From Glutamicibacter sp002979865 (GTDB lineage Bacteria > Actinomycetota > Actinomycetes > Actinomycetales > Micrococcaceae): a stretch of 64,000 nt of DNA. Under the pieces are notes generated by a model. The model was given only the letters and a program-made list of their open reading frames with translations, was not told where the DNA came from and made no database searches. Positions 18,474-26,568 of the stretch are shown in pieces. Made by a program: the position numbers and the translations under genes. The stretch covers positions 2,294,001 through 2,358,000 of the forward strand of contig NZ_CP188297.1 in assembly GCF_050030965.1 (NCBI RefSeq), written 5' to 3'. Position 1 is the first letter of the stretch; each line of letters opens with the position of its first letter.

Positions 18474-18531
18474 AAAGACCTCTCGGCGACATGGAGCTGA
18501 TGGCAGCTGCCACGGCCAGCCGGAGGTCTTT
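18474..18531. terminator. Convergent-gene hairpin
   Basis: AAAGACCTC (18474-18482) pairs with GAGGTCTTT (18523-18531); shorter inner pairings exist (CGGC/GCCG). It sits exactly between the GntP stop and the converging FadR-type gene and ends in TTTT on the plus strand, so it probably ends both transcripts. Confidence 0.6.
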
Positions 18532-18545
18532 TCCGCGTCCCGGCC

Positions 18546-19259
18546 CTAAAGCGCGGGGCCGAGCCCCGCTTCGGATTGCAGCCGCAGCATGGAGTTGCCC
18601 AAATGCATGCGCATGGCCGCGGCCGCCATGTGCGGGTCGCCGGAGGCAATGGCATCACGCACGGTGCGGTGCTCTGCGGCCACCGAACCCAGCCGGTCGG
18701 CGGTGATCGTGTCGGCCGAATCCAGCCGGCCGCGCGGCATCGCGATCATGGAGGGACCGAAATTCTCCACAGCCTGGCCGAAGTAGGGATTGCCGGTAGC
18801 CCTGGCCACGGCCAGGTGGAACTCGAAATCGCAGCTCATGCTCACCGCCGCATTGCCCGCTGCGGCCTCGAAGCCCCGCAGGGCCTGGTCCATTGCGGAC
18901 AAATCCTGCGCGGTGCGGGAGCGGGCCGCGACGGCGGCGGCCTCGGTCTCGAAACCCACCCGGTACTCGATCAACTGGCGGCGTTCCTCGACGGTCCGCG
19001 GAACCAGTGCTTGAGCGGCAGGCTCGGCGGGCGGTGGAGGAGTCAAAGCGAAGCTGCCCGCGCCGCGCCGCGTGTAGACCAGCCCTTCGGCCTGCAGCCG
19101 GGTGATGGCCTCGCGGACCACGGTGCGCGATACCCCGTGCTCGGCGATCAGCTCGTTCTCGCTGGGCAGCTTCTGTCCCGGAGGAATGGCCCCGCCGCTG
19201 ATCTGCGCGCGCAGGTGCCCGACCAAGGCCGATGCCAGATTGGGTTTGGCGTTGTGCAT
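18546..19259 (-). CDS. FadR-subfamily GntR regulator, probable galactarate repressor
   Basis: A 237-residue regulator: an N-terminal GntR winged helix (LPSENELIAEHGVSRTVVRE, then ITRLQAEGLVYTRRGAGSF) and an all-helical FCD ligand domain. Residues suitable for metal binding are present (DFEFHLAVA, EHRTVRDAI, MRMHL). The start at 19259 is preferred: it has no RBS, but TATCCT lies 6 nt upstream, which predicts a leaderless mRNA. The longer frame from 19319 would read through a terminator hairpin. The promoter carries nearly the same element as the talarate/galactarate dehydratase promoter, so it probably represses itself and that gene. Confidence 0.9.
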   Translation of the reverse strand: MHNAKPNLASALVGHLRAQISGGAIPPGQKLPSENELIAEHGVSRTVVREAITRLQAEGLVYTRRGAGSFALTPPPPAEPAAQALVPRTVEERRQLIEYRVGFETEAAAVAARSRTAQDLSAMDQALRGFEAAAGNAAVSMSCDFEFHLAVARATGNPYFGQAVENFGPSMIAMPRGRLDSADTITADRLGSVAAEHRTVRDAIASGDPHMAAAAMRMHLGNSMLRLQSEAGLGPAL

Positions 19260-19273
19260 GCTTAAAGGATAAG
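19260..19273 (-). promoter_or_regulatory. Leaderless promoter and autoregulatory site of the FadR-type gene
   Basis: On the minus strand the bases read CTTATCCTTTAAG immediately before the ATG. The -10 TATCCT (19266-19271) is 6 nt from the start codon. The element differs from CTTATCCTATAAG in the talarate dehydratase promoter at a single base. Confidence 0.55.
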
Positions 19274-19305
19274 CGCCGGAACCGCCTGGCAGGCGGTTCC
19301 GGCGC
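19273..19305 (-). terminator. Terminator of the talarate/galactarate dehydratase gene
   Basis: A perfect 15-bp stem (19273-19287 with 19291-19305), 3-nt loop GGC, 20 bp beyond the dehydratase stop. The minus-strand transcript continues into TTATCCTTT. It separates the dehydratase from the FadR-type gene downstream. Confidence 0.8.
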
Positions 19306-19325
19306 GAAGGTCCAGTCATGGGGAC

Positions 19326-20459
19326 TCAGGCGGTGCCGAATTGCGCGGTTTCGGTGGTCCACGCGCGGGCCTGGTCGCTCAGGGTGAAGCCGAGCCCTGG
19401 CCTGTTCGGAACGATCATCCGGCCGTCCTTGGTTTCCAAGTGCTCATTGAACAGCGGGTCGAGCCAGTCGAAGTGCTCCACCCAAGGCTCGCGTGGGTAC
19501 GCTGCTGCCAGATGCAAGTGGATTTCCATTGCGAAGTGCGGTGCCAGATCCAGCCCAGCCTGGTCAGCGAAAGTTGCCAGTCTCTGGAACTGGGTGATGC
19601 CACCGACCCGGGGAGCGTCAGGCTGGATGATGTCGCAGGCGCGTGCGGCAATCAGGCGTTCGTGCTCGGATACCGAAGCAAGCATCTCTCCTGTGGCTAT
19701 TGGCGTATCCAGGGCAGCGGTCAGGGCCGCATGGCCTTCAGCATCGTAGGCATCCAGCGGTTCTTCGATCCAGACGAGGTTGAACTCCTCGAGCCTGCGC
19801 CCCATGCGCAATGCGGTAGCGCGGTCCCATTGCTGGTTGGCGTCGACCATGAGCGGGAAATCCGGGCCAATATGCTCGCGCACTGCGGCAACGCGGCGCA
19901 GGTCTTCGGCGCTGTCCGGCAGGCCGACCTTGATCTTGATGCCGCCGATCCCTTCCTCGATGGACTGGGTAGCCCGATCCTTGACCTCCTCGATGCTGGC
20001 GTTCAAGAAGCCGCCGGAAGTATTGTAGGTGCGCACCGAATCGCGGTGGGAGCCGAGGAACTTGGCTAGCGGAAGCCCCGCGCGCTTGGCTTTCATGTCG
20101 TAGAGCGCGATATCAAGTGCGGCCAACGCCTGGGTCGCCACACCAGAGCGGCCCACCGAAGCGCCGGCCCAGAGGAGCTTGGTGTACAACTTGGCGATGT
20201 CACTTGGATCTTCGCCAATCATCGCTTGTGCGACTTCCTTGGCATGGGCGTACTGTGCAGGACCGCCAGCCCGCTTGGAGTAGGAGAACCCGAAACCCTC
20301 ATGGCCCTGTTCCGTGGTGATCTCCGCGAAGAGGAAGACCACCTCGGTCATTGGCTTCTGGCGACCGGTGAAAACTTTCGCATCGGAGATCGGTGTGGCC
20401 AGCGGCAACCGGGCCGTTGAAAGCTTGACGTGGCGGATGGCGTCGGGGGTATAGGTCAT
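19326..20459 (-). CDS. L-talarate/galactarate dehydratase
   Basis: An enolase-superfamily (mandelate racemase subgroup) dehydratase of 377 residues. The sequence closely follows the characterised Salmonella TalrD/GalrD, as in ATPISDAKVFTGRQKPMTEV, KLLWAGASVGRSG and DAYDAEGHA. Catalytic Lys175/Lys177 (KIKV), metal ligands Asp206 (MVDANQQ), Glu232 (WIEEP) and Glu258 (TGEML), and His308 (APHFAMEIHLH) are all present, each 20 lower than the Salmonella numbering. It dehydrates galactarate or L-talarate to 5-keto-4-deoxyglucarate, which the KdgD at 10980 can use. It is a single-gene transcript with RBS AGGAG, probably repressed by the neighbouring FadR-type protein. Confidence 0.94.
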   Translation of the reverse strand: MTYTPDAIRHVKLSTARLPLATPISDAKVFTGRQKPMTEVVFLFAEITTEQGHEGFGFSYSKRAGGPAQYAHAKEVAQAMIGEDPSDIAKLYTKLLWAGASVGRSGVATQALAALDIALYDMKAKRAGLPLAKFLGSHRDSVRTYNTSGGFLNASIEEVKDRATQSIEEGIGGIKIKVGLPDSAEDLRRVAAVREHIGPDFPLMVDANQQWDRATALRMGRRLEEFNLVWIEEPLDAYDAEGHAALTAALDTPIATGEMLASVSEHERLIAARACDIIQPDAPRVGGITQFQRLATFADQAGLDLAPHFAMEIHLHLAAAYPREPWVEHFDWLDPLFNEHLETKDGRMIVPNRPGLGFTLSDQARAWTTETAQFGTA

Positions 20460-20505
20460 GGCGGGAATCTCCTGTTGGGATCACTGTGGGGGTAAGCTCA
20501 TTTAA

Positions 20506-20540
20506 TTACTTATCCTATAAGTAAGAAACTTATTACACAA
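20506..20540 (-). promoter_or_regulatory. Promoter and operator of talarate/galactarate dehydratase
   Basis: Minus-strand promoter: -35 TTGTGT (20535-20540), 17-bp spacer, -10 TAGGAT (20512-20517). The -10 lies inside a perfect palindrome TTACTTAT-CCT-ATAAGTAA (20506-20524), and a third ACTTAT half-site is at 20528-20533 in the spacer. A repressor bound here would block RNA polymerase. The same core occurs in the FadR-type gene promoter. Confidence 0.7.
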
Positions 20541-20719
20541 GTGATTTTTCGAGTGTTTTCTTCGGTGGCCTGCTGCCCCTTTCTTCTCTGTGGTCGAATG
20601 CGCCCGGAGCTGCCTCTCGGGTGCTTGAAACCACGGCAGGTTCCCGTCTGGACGGCGGGGCTCCAGGCAATCGCGGGCTGTCCGCAATGCTTGAAGCGGC
20701 TATTGCCTTGCCGGATCAT

Positions 20720-21943
20720 TTACCCTTCGCAAGGCGCAGTGGTCAAGACCAGATGCTTGAGGGCATGGTTTTCAAGAACGACTGGATCCGGAGTGAAACC
20801 GAGCCCGGCTTCCGTTGGCAGACGGATCGTACCCTCGTTAGTGAGCTTCCCCTGATGCGGCGCATGCCAAGGGTGGAGCTGGGTTTCCCAACCGAGGAAG
20901 GGGATTTCCAATTCCGGACGGAGTGACCCGTTGGCAAGCTGGACTTCCTGGTCTGCGGCGATCAGCTGCGCGGTGGCCAGGAGGGCCGGACCGTAGTAGA
21001 AGCAGTGTGGCACCACATGGACATTAAGCCGTTGACCCGCCTCGCGAATTTTGAGCATGGCGCTGAGTCCGCCAATCTTTCCGACGCTAGGCTGGGCAAA
21101 CTGCAGGGCGCCGAGTTCCATATCCGAGGTCAGCCCCTGGACCCCTGAATGGTTTTCTCCACCGGAGACGTTGCCGAAACGAGCATTGAGGGCGGCTAGT
21201 GATTGCGAATCATCTGGCGGGAAGATCGGTTCTTCGATCCACAGCAGCTCCAGGTCCGCCATGGCAGCAATCGACGACCCGGCTTCGGCTGGATGATGCC
21301 ACTTGCAATTGACATCGACCATCAGCGGGTGGGAGCCCACGGCCTGCCGTGCGGCCTTGATGGCTGGAATCGAGGACTCATGGATTTTGAATGCCTTGAA
21401 TCCGTGTTCCAAAGCCCTGGAAAGATGAAAAGCAACCTCCTGCGGATCCTCGGCATAGTGGACCAAAGACGCGTAGGCATTGATTTCATGGCGGGCATCG
21501 ATATTGATGAATTCCCGCAGCGTCTGTCCTGCACGACGTGCCGCTATATCCCAAAGAGCGATGTCCACTGCGGATAGTGCGAAGTGAATGGGTCCGGTGC
21601 GCCCGAAGGCGTGGAATGCATATTCGGCCGAGGCAATGCTCCCGTCGAGGGCCGATGAACGCCCTAAGAAAAAGGGGGCCACGATCTGTTCAAGGGCAGC
21701 CCATGTCGCGGGATTGGATTTGTGGCCGAAGGCTTCGCCCCAGCCGGTGAACCCATCCGCGGTTTGCACCTTCACCATTAATGATTCCATCTGGGTCAAC
21801 GTGCGTGATGATGCATTGAAAGCATCGATTGATTCCGCATTGGAATCTTCCTGGCTTCGCCGCGCGGCATCAAAAGGCAGTGATATCCAATAGAGCTCTA
21901 TTGACACGATAGTGTCACTTAAACCGTCTTTGGCCTGCGACAT
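20720..21943 (-). CDS. Enolase-superfamily enzyme (mandelate racemase/muconate lactonizing type), unassigned
   Basis: A 407-residue member with the usual capping domain and barrel. Metal ligands are Asp210 (LMVDVNCKW), Glu237 (LWIEEP) and Glu263 (SGGENH), with a base His313 (VVPHCFYYGP). In place of the usual KxK on the second strand it has Lys186-Ile-His188 (FKIHES), so it is not a classical talarate or galactarate dehydratase. Possible activities are sugar-acid dehydration or lactone cycloisomerisation. The start at 21943 has GGAGA 8 nt upstream. It is divergent from the ABC importer at 22224 and shares that control region, so it probably belongs to the unknown sugar pathway rather than the galactarate genes. 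Confidence 0.82.
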   Translation of the reverse strand: MSQAKDGLSDTIVSIELYWISLPFDAARRSQEDSNAESIDAFNASSRTLTQMESLMVKVQTADGFTGWGEAFGHKSNPATWAALEQIVAPFFLGRSSALDGSIASAEYAFHAFGRTGPIHFALSAVDIALWDIAARRAGQTLREFINIDARHEINAYASLVHYAEDPQEVAFHLSRALEHGFKAFKIHESSIPAIKAARQAVGSHPLMVDVNCKWHHPAEAGSSIAAMADLELLWIEEPIFPPDDSQSLAALNARFGNVSGGENHSGVQGLTSDMELGALQFAQPSVGKIGGLSAMLKIREAGQRLNVHVVPHCFYYGPALLATAQLIAADQEVQLANGSLRPELEIPFLGWETQLHPWHAPHQGKLTNEGTIRLPTEAGLGFTPDPVVLENHALKHLVLTTAPCEG

Positions 21944-22090
21944 TTTACTGATCTCCTATTTTCATATGGACGCATCCAGCGACTGTTCGCACCGTGTGAT
22001 GGCGTCCAGCGGTGGCTCCGAGGCGATTCCTCAAACCTATCTCGCCAGTGTGGTTGACCTCACGTTGGTGTTTAGTTTAGCGTTGAGGAA

Positions 22091-22112
22091 TAGAGATTGG
22101 AAAGCGCATTCC
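22091..22112 (+). promoter_or_regulatory. LacI-type operator at the ABC permease promoter
   Basis: Operator GGAAAGCGCATTCC at 22099-22112, two bases after a -10-like TAGAGA (22091-22096). It is the same 14-mer, in reverse orientation, as at 33190-33203 and is close to 34404-34417. A further AAGCGCTT core at 22140-22147 could be an auxiliary site. The -35 is not obvious. Confidence 0.65.
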
Positions 22113-22223
22113 TGAAGTCGATTTCGAATCATCTTCACCAAGCGCTTCTAGCAAGGAGTCACTCATGTCGGTCCCGATTCGTAAGGGCTGCCTTCGCGTT
22201 TCGTCGAAAGGAGGTAGTGGTCA

Positions 22224-23150
22224 ATGAGCGCCATTGCCGAACTGCAGAACCTCAGCAAGAACAATGGCCGCAAAGTCCCTCCCAAGGACAACAAGGCAGC
22301 GCATATCTTCCTCATTCCGTGGACGATCGGGTTATTCCTTATCACCCTGGGGCCCATGGCCATGTCGCTGTATCTTGCGTTTACGGACTACAACCTTTTG
22401 CAGGCTCCGTCCTTTTCAGGATTTGAGAACATTGAACGGATGCTCGACGACCAGCGGCTGCATAATTCATTGCGGGTCACGTTCACCTACGTTTTGATCG
22501 GTGTTCCGTTGCAGCTGGCAGTGGCCCTCGCCGTAGCAATCTTGCTTGACCGGGGAATGCGCGGGCTCTCTTTTTACCGCTCAATTTTCTACCTGCCTTC
22601 CATGCTGGGTTCCTCAGTTGCAATCGCAGTGCTGTGGAAGCAGATTTTCGGTACCACCGGCCTGGTGAATCAGCTCTTGGAATTGGTCGGTATCCAAGGC
22701 ATTGGATGGATCTCCGATCCAAATACGTCACTTGGAAGCCTGATCTTGCTCAACGTGTGGACCTTCGGCTCACCGATGGTGATCTTCCTTGCGGGTCTGC
22801 GTCAAGTTCCCATGATGTATTACGAAGCAGCCTCCATTGATGGGGCGAGCAAATGGCGGCAGTTCCTGAGTATCACGTTGCCGATGATTAGCCCCATTAT
22901 TTTCTTCAACCTGGTCCTGCAGATCATTGGGGCCTTCCAGAACTTCACTCAAGCTTTCATCGTGTCCAATGGATCGGGCGGTCCTGCCGATTCCACCATG
23001 TTCTTCACGCTCTACCTGTACCAGCAAGGATTCAAACAGTTCGATATGGGTTATGCCTCAGCCATGGCATGGCTCCTGGTGCTCATAGTTGGTGCATTTA
23101 CCGCTGTGAACTTCTTCGTTTCTAAGTATTGGGTGTTTTACGATGACTAA
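22224..23150 (+). CDS. Sugar ABC transporter permease (MalF/UgpA type)
   Basis: A 308-residue permease with six predicted helices and the cytoplasmic EAA loop YYEAASIDGASKWRQFLSITLPM (about residues 199-221, shown here in full family form), typical of CUT1 carbohydrate importers. A strong AGGAGG RBS precedes the ATG. The stop overlaps the next permease by 8 nt. The binding protein is probably the one at 34485, 11 kb away but under the same type of operator. No dedicated ATPase gene is present, so a shared MsiK-like ATPase is likely, as in many actinobacteria. Confidence 0.92.
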   Translation: MSAIAELQNLSKNNGRKVPPKDNKAAHIFLIPWTIGLFLITLGPMAMSLYLAFTDYNLLQAPSFSGFENIERMLDDQRLHNSLRVTFTYVLIGVPLQLAVALAVAILLDRGMRGLSFYRSIFYLPSMLGSSVAIAVLWKQIFGTTGLVNQLLELVGIQGIGWISDPNTSLGSLILLNVWTFGSPMVIFLAGLRQVPMMYYEAASIDGASKWRQFLSITLPMISPIIFFNLVLQIIGAFQNFTQAFIVSNGSGGPADSTMFFTLYLYQQGFKQFDMGYASAMAWLLVLIVGAFTAVNFFVSKYWVFYDD

Positions 23151-24123
23151 TCAAACTTCACTTCCAGATTCGCAAGTACGCGGTGGGTCACCGCAAGAAC
23201 TCGTGCTTGATGAGGAAGAACTTCTCGGAAAAAAGCCGCCGGTTGGCGGTACTGATGAACGAGGCAAGACCGTTAAGGGTAAGAGCCCGAAGTTCAAGGT
23301 TTCAATGCGCTCATTGCTAAAGCATGCGCTGCTGATCCTGGGTGCCGGAGTCATGATCTATCCATTGCTGTGGATGGTAGCTAGCTCCTTCCGCCCGAAC
23401 GACCTGATCTTCCGCGAGGCCGGTTTGGTTATTTCCCAGGTGGACTGGAATAACTACCCCAGCGGTTGGAACGCGCTGTCTGAACCTTTCAGCAAGTACT
23501 TGATGAACTCTGCGATTTTGGTTTTGGGATGCATCCTTGGCAACTTGGTGTCCTGCTCCATGGCGGCATACGCATTTGCCAGGCTTGACTTCAAGTTCAA
23601 GAAGATTATGTTCGCGCTGATGCTGATGACCATCATGCTGCCGATCCACGTGATTATCGTTCCGCAGTACATCATGTTTTCTCAGATCGGCTGGGTCAAT
23701 ACCTTCTGGCCAATCATCGTTCCGAAACTACTTGCCACGGACGGGTTCTTCATCTTCCTGATGATCCAATTCATCCGAGGAATCCCTAAGGATATGGATG
23801 AAGCAGCCCGAATCGATGGCGCCGGCCATCCACGAATCTTCCTGCAGATCATCCTGCCGCTTATGGTTCCAGCCTTGGCAACTACGGCAATCTTCACGTT
23901 CATCTGGACCTGGAGCGACTTCTTTACCTCACTGATCTACCTCACCAACCCGAGTAATTACACCGTGCAAGTTGCGCTCAACGCATTCATAGACTCCACC
24001 GGAGAATCCAACTGGGGCGCACTGTTCGCAATGTCGATCGTCACGTTGGTCCCTGTATTCCTTGCCTTCCTCTTCGGGCAGAAATACCTGGTCAAGGGCA
24101 TCGCAACTACTGGTATCAAATAG
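23143..24123 (+). CDS. Sugar ABC transporter permease (MalG/UgpE type)
   Basis: A 326-residue second permease subunit. An extended hydrophilic N-terminus (about 60 residues, DEEELLGKKPPVGG region) precedes six helices; the EAA loop is MDEAARIDGAGHPRIF and continues to LPLMVPALATTAIF. It begins inside the previous gene (8-nt overlap) and so is translationally coupled. Together the two form a heterodimeric channel for a carbohydrate whose identity is not visible. A hairpin follows the gene. Confidence 0.92.
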   Translation: MTNQTSLPDSQVRGGSPQELVLDEEELLGKKPPVGGTDERGKTVKGKSPKFKVSMRSLLKHALLILGAGVMIYPLLWMVASSFRPNDLIFREAGLVISQVDWNNYPSGWNALSEPFSKYLMNSAILVLGCILGNLVSCSMAAYAFARLDFKFKKIMFALMLMTIMLPIHVIIVPQYIMFSQIGWVNTFWPIIVPKLLATDGFFIFLMIQFIRGIPKDMDEAARIDGAGHPRIFLQIILPLMVPALATTAIFTFIWTWSDFFTSLIYLTNPSNYTVQVALNAFIDSTGESNWGALFAMSIVTLVPVFLAFLFGQKYLVKGIATTGIK

Positions 24124-24132
24124 CAGGAATAT

Positions 24133-24168
24133 GCCACTGGCCTAGGACAACAGCGCTAGGCCAGTGGC
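24133..24168 (+). terminator. Intra-cluster hairpin after the permease genes
   Basis: A 13-bp perfect stem GCCACTGGCCTAG / CTAGGCCAGTGGC (24133-24145, 24156-24168) with a 10-nt loop and no U-run. It lies between the permease pair and the downstream dehydrogenase on the same strand, so it may attenuate read-through or protect the permease mRNA 3' end. Confidence 0.6.
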
Positions 24169-24219
24169 CTCGACCGATACCAGACACAAGCGCCAGAAAC
24201 TTATCGTAGGAGAAACCGC

Positions 24220-25575
24220 ATGGGAAGCTCATCACGCACCAGCTACGTACTGATCGGCACAGGGAACCGATGCGAAATGTACCTGACTGCTATCTTCGGT
24301 GAACATAGCGACGTCGCTGAACTTGTCGCATTGGCAGATACCAACCAGGGGCGAATCGAGTACTACCAAGACGTAGTCGAACAGACCTTCGGCGAGAAGG
24401 TCGGGTCCTTTGATCCGCAAGACTTGGCCAAAGTCATTCGAGAACGCCACATTGACCGGGTAATCATCACGAGCCCGGACTACACGCATGCTGAGCTGAT
24501 CTGCACCGCTCTGTATGCCGGCGCCGACGTGATAGTTGAGAAACCACTAACAATTGATGCGCCGAGCACCGCTCGTATAGCTCGGGCGGTGGAAGAAAGC
24601 GGCCATGAAATCGTGGTCACGTTTAACTACCGTTATTCTCCTCGGAATACAGCCCTGAAGAAGGCCATCGACGATGGGAAAATCGGCCAAGTCACATCCG
24701 TGGACTTCAACTGGATGCTGGATACCGTTCACGGAGCAGACTACTTTCGCCGATGGCATCGACTCAAGGAAAACTCTGGCGGCTTGCTAATCCATAAGTC
24801 CAGCCATCATTTCGATCTGGTCAATTGGTGGCTCGACGATTCACCGCAGAAGGTCTTTGCAACAGGAGGGCTGAAGTTCTACGGGCCCGACAACGCAGAG
24901 TTCAGGGGCCGCCAAGCCAACGAACGCGGTACCCACGGGCTAAGCGATAAGGATCCGTTTGATTTGGATCTTCGCAGCGATGAGCGGTTGGAAAAGCTCT
25001 ATCTAGAGAACGAACACTTTGATGGGTACCGCCGAGACCAGGGAGTCTTCAATGGCGAGATCACCATCGAAGACAATTTGAGCCTGACTGCTGAGTATCA
25101 AAACGGACCGGTGCTTTCATATTCCCTGAACGCGCACAGCCCATGGGAAGGATACCGGGTTGCGGTGAACGGGACGGAAGGACGCCTGGAACTGGACGTT
25201 GTCGAACGGGCAGCAGTACTGCCCGCGGCCGGCGGGCATCCGGTGGATCCTTCATATAGCAATGATGGCCAGAGCGGCAATGCCAGGTCGAAAGGCGAGA
25301 GATTGCTTTTGCAGCGGCATTGGGAAGAAGCAGTGGAGATTCAGATCGAAAACTCGAATGGATCGCATGGTGGCGGCGACAAGCTCCTGCTCGAAGAGCT
25401 CTTCCGCGGAGCCAACGAGGATGGATATGCGCGGCAGGCCGGATTCATCGACGGTGTGCGCGCCATTGCTGTCGGGATTTGCGGAAATCAATCGCTGGAA
25501 ACCAGGCAGCTCGTGGACGTCGGGAGTGCTGGCCTGGGCGTGGACATTTCGTTTCAACCGAAGGTCAAGGTGTAA
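24220..25575 (+). CDS. Gfo/Idh/MocA-family NAD(P)-dependent dehydrogenase
   Basis: A 451-residue oxidoreductase. The N-terminal Rossmann fold starts LIGTGNRCEMY, the family motif EKP is in VIVEKPLTID, and the catalytic histidine region reads IHKSSHHFDLVNWW. It is longer than the typical 340-390 residues because of an insertion around residues 215-275. GGAGAA precedes the ATG. It is followed 8 bp later by an SDR gene. The substrate is probably a cyclic sugar, polyol or glycoside intermediate of this cluster, not identifiable from sequence. Confidence 0.88.
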   Translation: MGSSSRTSYVLIGTGNRCEMYLTAIFGEHSDVAELVALADTNQGRIEYYQDVVEQTFGEKVGSFDPQDLAKVIRERHIDRVIITSPDYTHAELICTALYAGADVIVEKPLTIDAPSTARIARAVEESGHEIVVTFNYRYSPRNTALKKAIDDGKIGQVTSVDFNWMLDTVHGADYFRRWHRLKENSGGLLIHKSSHHFDLVNWWLDDSPQKVFATGGLKFYGPDNAEFRGRQANERGTHGLSDKDPFDLDLRSDERLEKLYLENEHFDGYRRDQGVFNGEITIEDNLSLTAEYQNGPVLSYSLNAHSPWEGYRVAVNGTEGRLELDVVERAAVLPAAGGHPVDPSYSNDGQSGNARSKGERLLLQRHWEEAVEIQIENSNGSHGGGDKLLLEELFRGANEDGYARQAGFIDGVRAIAVGICGNQSLETRQLVDVGSAGLGVDISFQPKVKV

Positions 25576-25583
25576 ACGGAGCC

Positions 25584-26492
25584 ATGGGTGAAAAAGTCGT
25601 CATCACCGGGGGAGCAGGGCGTTTAGGCCGTGCCGTGCTCGCGGGGTTTTCCCACGCAGGGCATGAAGTGATCTCTCTTGACAGGCAGATTCCGGAAGAA
25701 CCTCTCGATGGCGTGGAGTATCACTGCATCGATCTGATGGATGCGAAGGCTACGCATGCGCTATTCGAGCAGCTTGCTCCGCAAGCGGTGGTGTCCCTCG
25801 CGGCAATGGCTGTTCCTTTCATGGCCCCGGAAGAGGTGCTTCTGCACACGAACGCGACCATTGCCCATAACGTCACCTCGGCGGCAGTGGAGGCCGGTGC
25901 TACCAGGGTCGTGCTGGCCTCCAGCCCATCAATAATGGGCTATGGTTCTCCGGGCGGATGGGTGCCGGAGAAGCTGCCTCTTGATGAAAACGAAGTTCCC
26001 AAGCCATGGCATGCTTATGGGCTTTCCAAATTCGTAGCCGAGCAGATTGCCGCCATGTTCGCAGCGAAAATGGGACCGGCAAGTTCGGTGAAGTTCGCTT
26101 CCTTCAGGCCCTGCTATGTGATCGCAGAGGAAGAGTGGGCCGGCGCTCCAACGCAGCAGGGACACACTGTTGCTGAGCGCCTACAAGATCCTCGCTTGTC
26201 AGCGCCTGCGCTATTCAATTACGTTGATGCGCGGGACGTGGCAGATTTCCTGCTGGTACTGCTTGAACGGTTTGACCGCGTAGAGAATGGCTCGGTGTTC
26301 TTCGTTGGTGCAAAGGATGCCATGGCAACGCGTCCGCTCGCAGAGCTGATCCCAGAGATTTATCCGGAGCTCGAGGACGTCGCAGCGGGACTCACCACGG
26401 ATAGCCCTGCCTTCAGTATCCAGAAAGCGCGAGATGTCCTTGGCTGGGAACCGAAACGCAGCTGGCGCTCGGAATTGAAGGCCACCGTATAA
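25584..26492 (+). CDS. Extended SDR / NAD-dependent epimerase-dehydratase family protein
   Basis: A 302-residue protein with the nucleotide motif GGAGRLG at the N-terminus and active-site YGLSKF (Tyr-x3-Lys). The start at 25584 follows the previous stop by 8 bp with GGAG directly upstream; a longer frame beginning at 25320 overlaps the upstream gene and is rejected. Such enzymes act on sugars as dehydrogenases or epimerases; uronate dehydrogenase-like proteins have a similar build. It is the last plus-strand gene before a strong terminator. Confidence 0.82.
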   Translation: MGEKVVITGGAGRLGRAVLAGFSHAGHEVISLDRQIPEEPLDGVEYHCIDLMDAKATHALFEQLAPQAVVSLAAMAVPFMAPEEVLLHTNATIAHNVTSAAVEAGATRVVLASSPSIMGYGSPGGWVPEKLPLDENEVPKPWHAYGLSKFVAEQIAAMFAAKMGPASSVKFASFRPCYVIAEEEWAGAPTQQGHTVAERLQDPRLSAPALFNYVDARDVADFLLVLLERFDRVENGSVFFVGAKDAMATRPLAELIPEIYPELEDVAAGLTTDSPAFSIQKARDVLGWEPKRSWRSELKATV

Positions 26493-26510
26493 AAGGCATC
26501 GGTACATAAA

Positions 26511-26553
26511 ATTATTGGCTGGGAAACCTCAAAAGGATTTCCCAGCCAATAAT
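26511..26553. terminator. Strong bidirectional terminator
   Basis: A perfect 16-bp stem (26511-26526 with 26538-26553), 11-nt loop, AT-rich ends giving U-runs on both strands. It ends the plus-strand ABC-dehydrogenase-SDR transcript and the converging five-gene minus-strand operon. Confidence 0.9.
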
Positions 26554-26568
26554 TGTTTAGGGGTGCGC

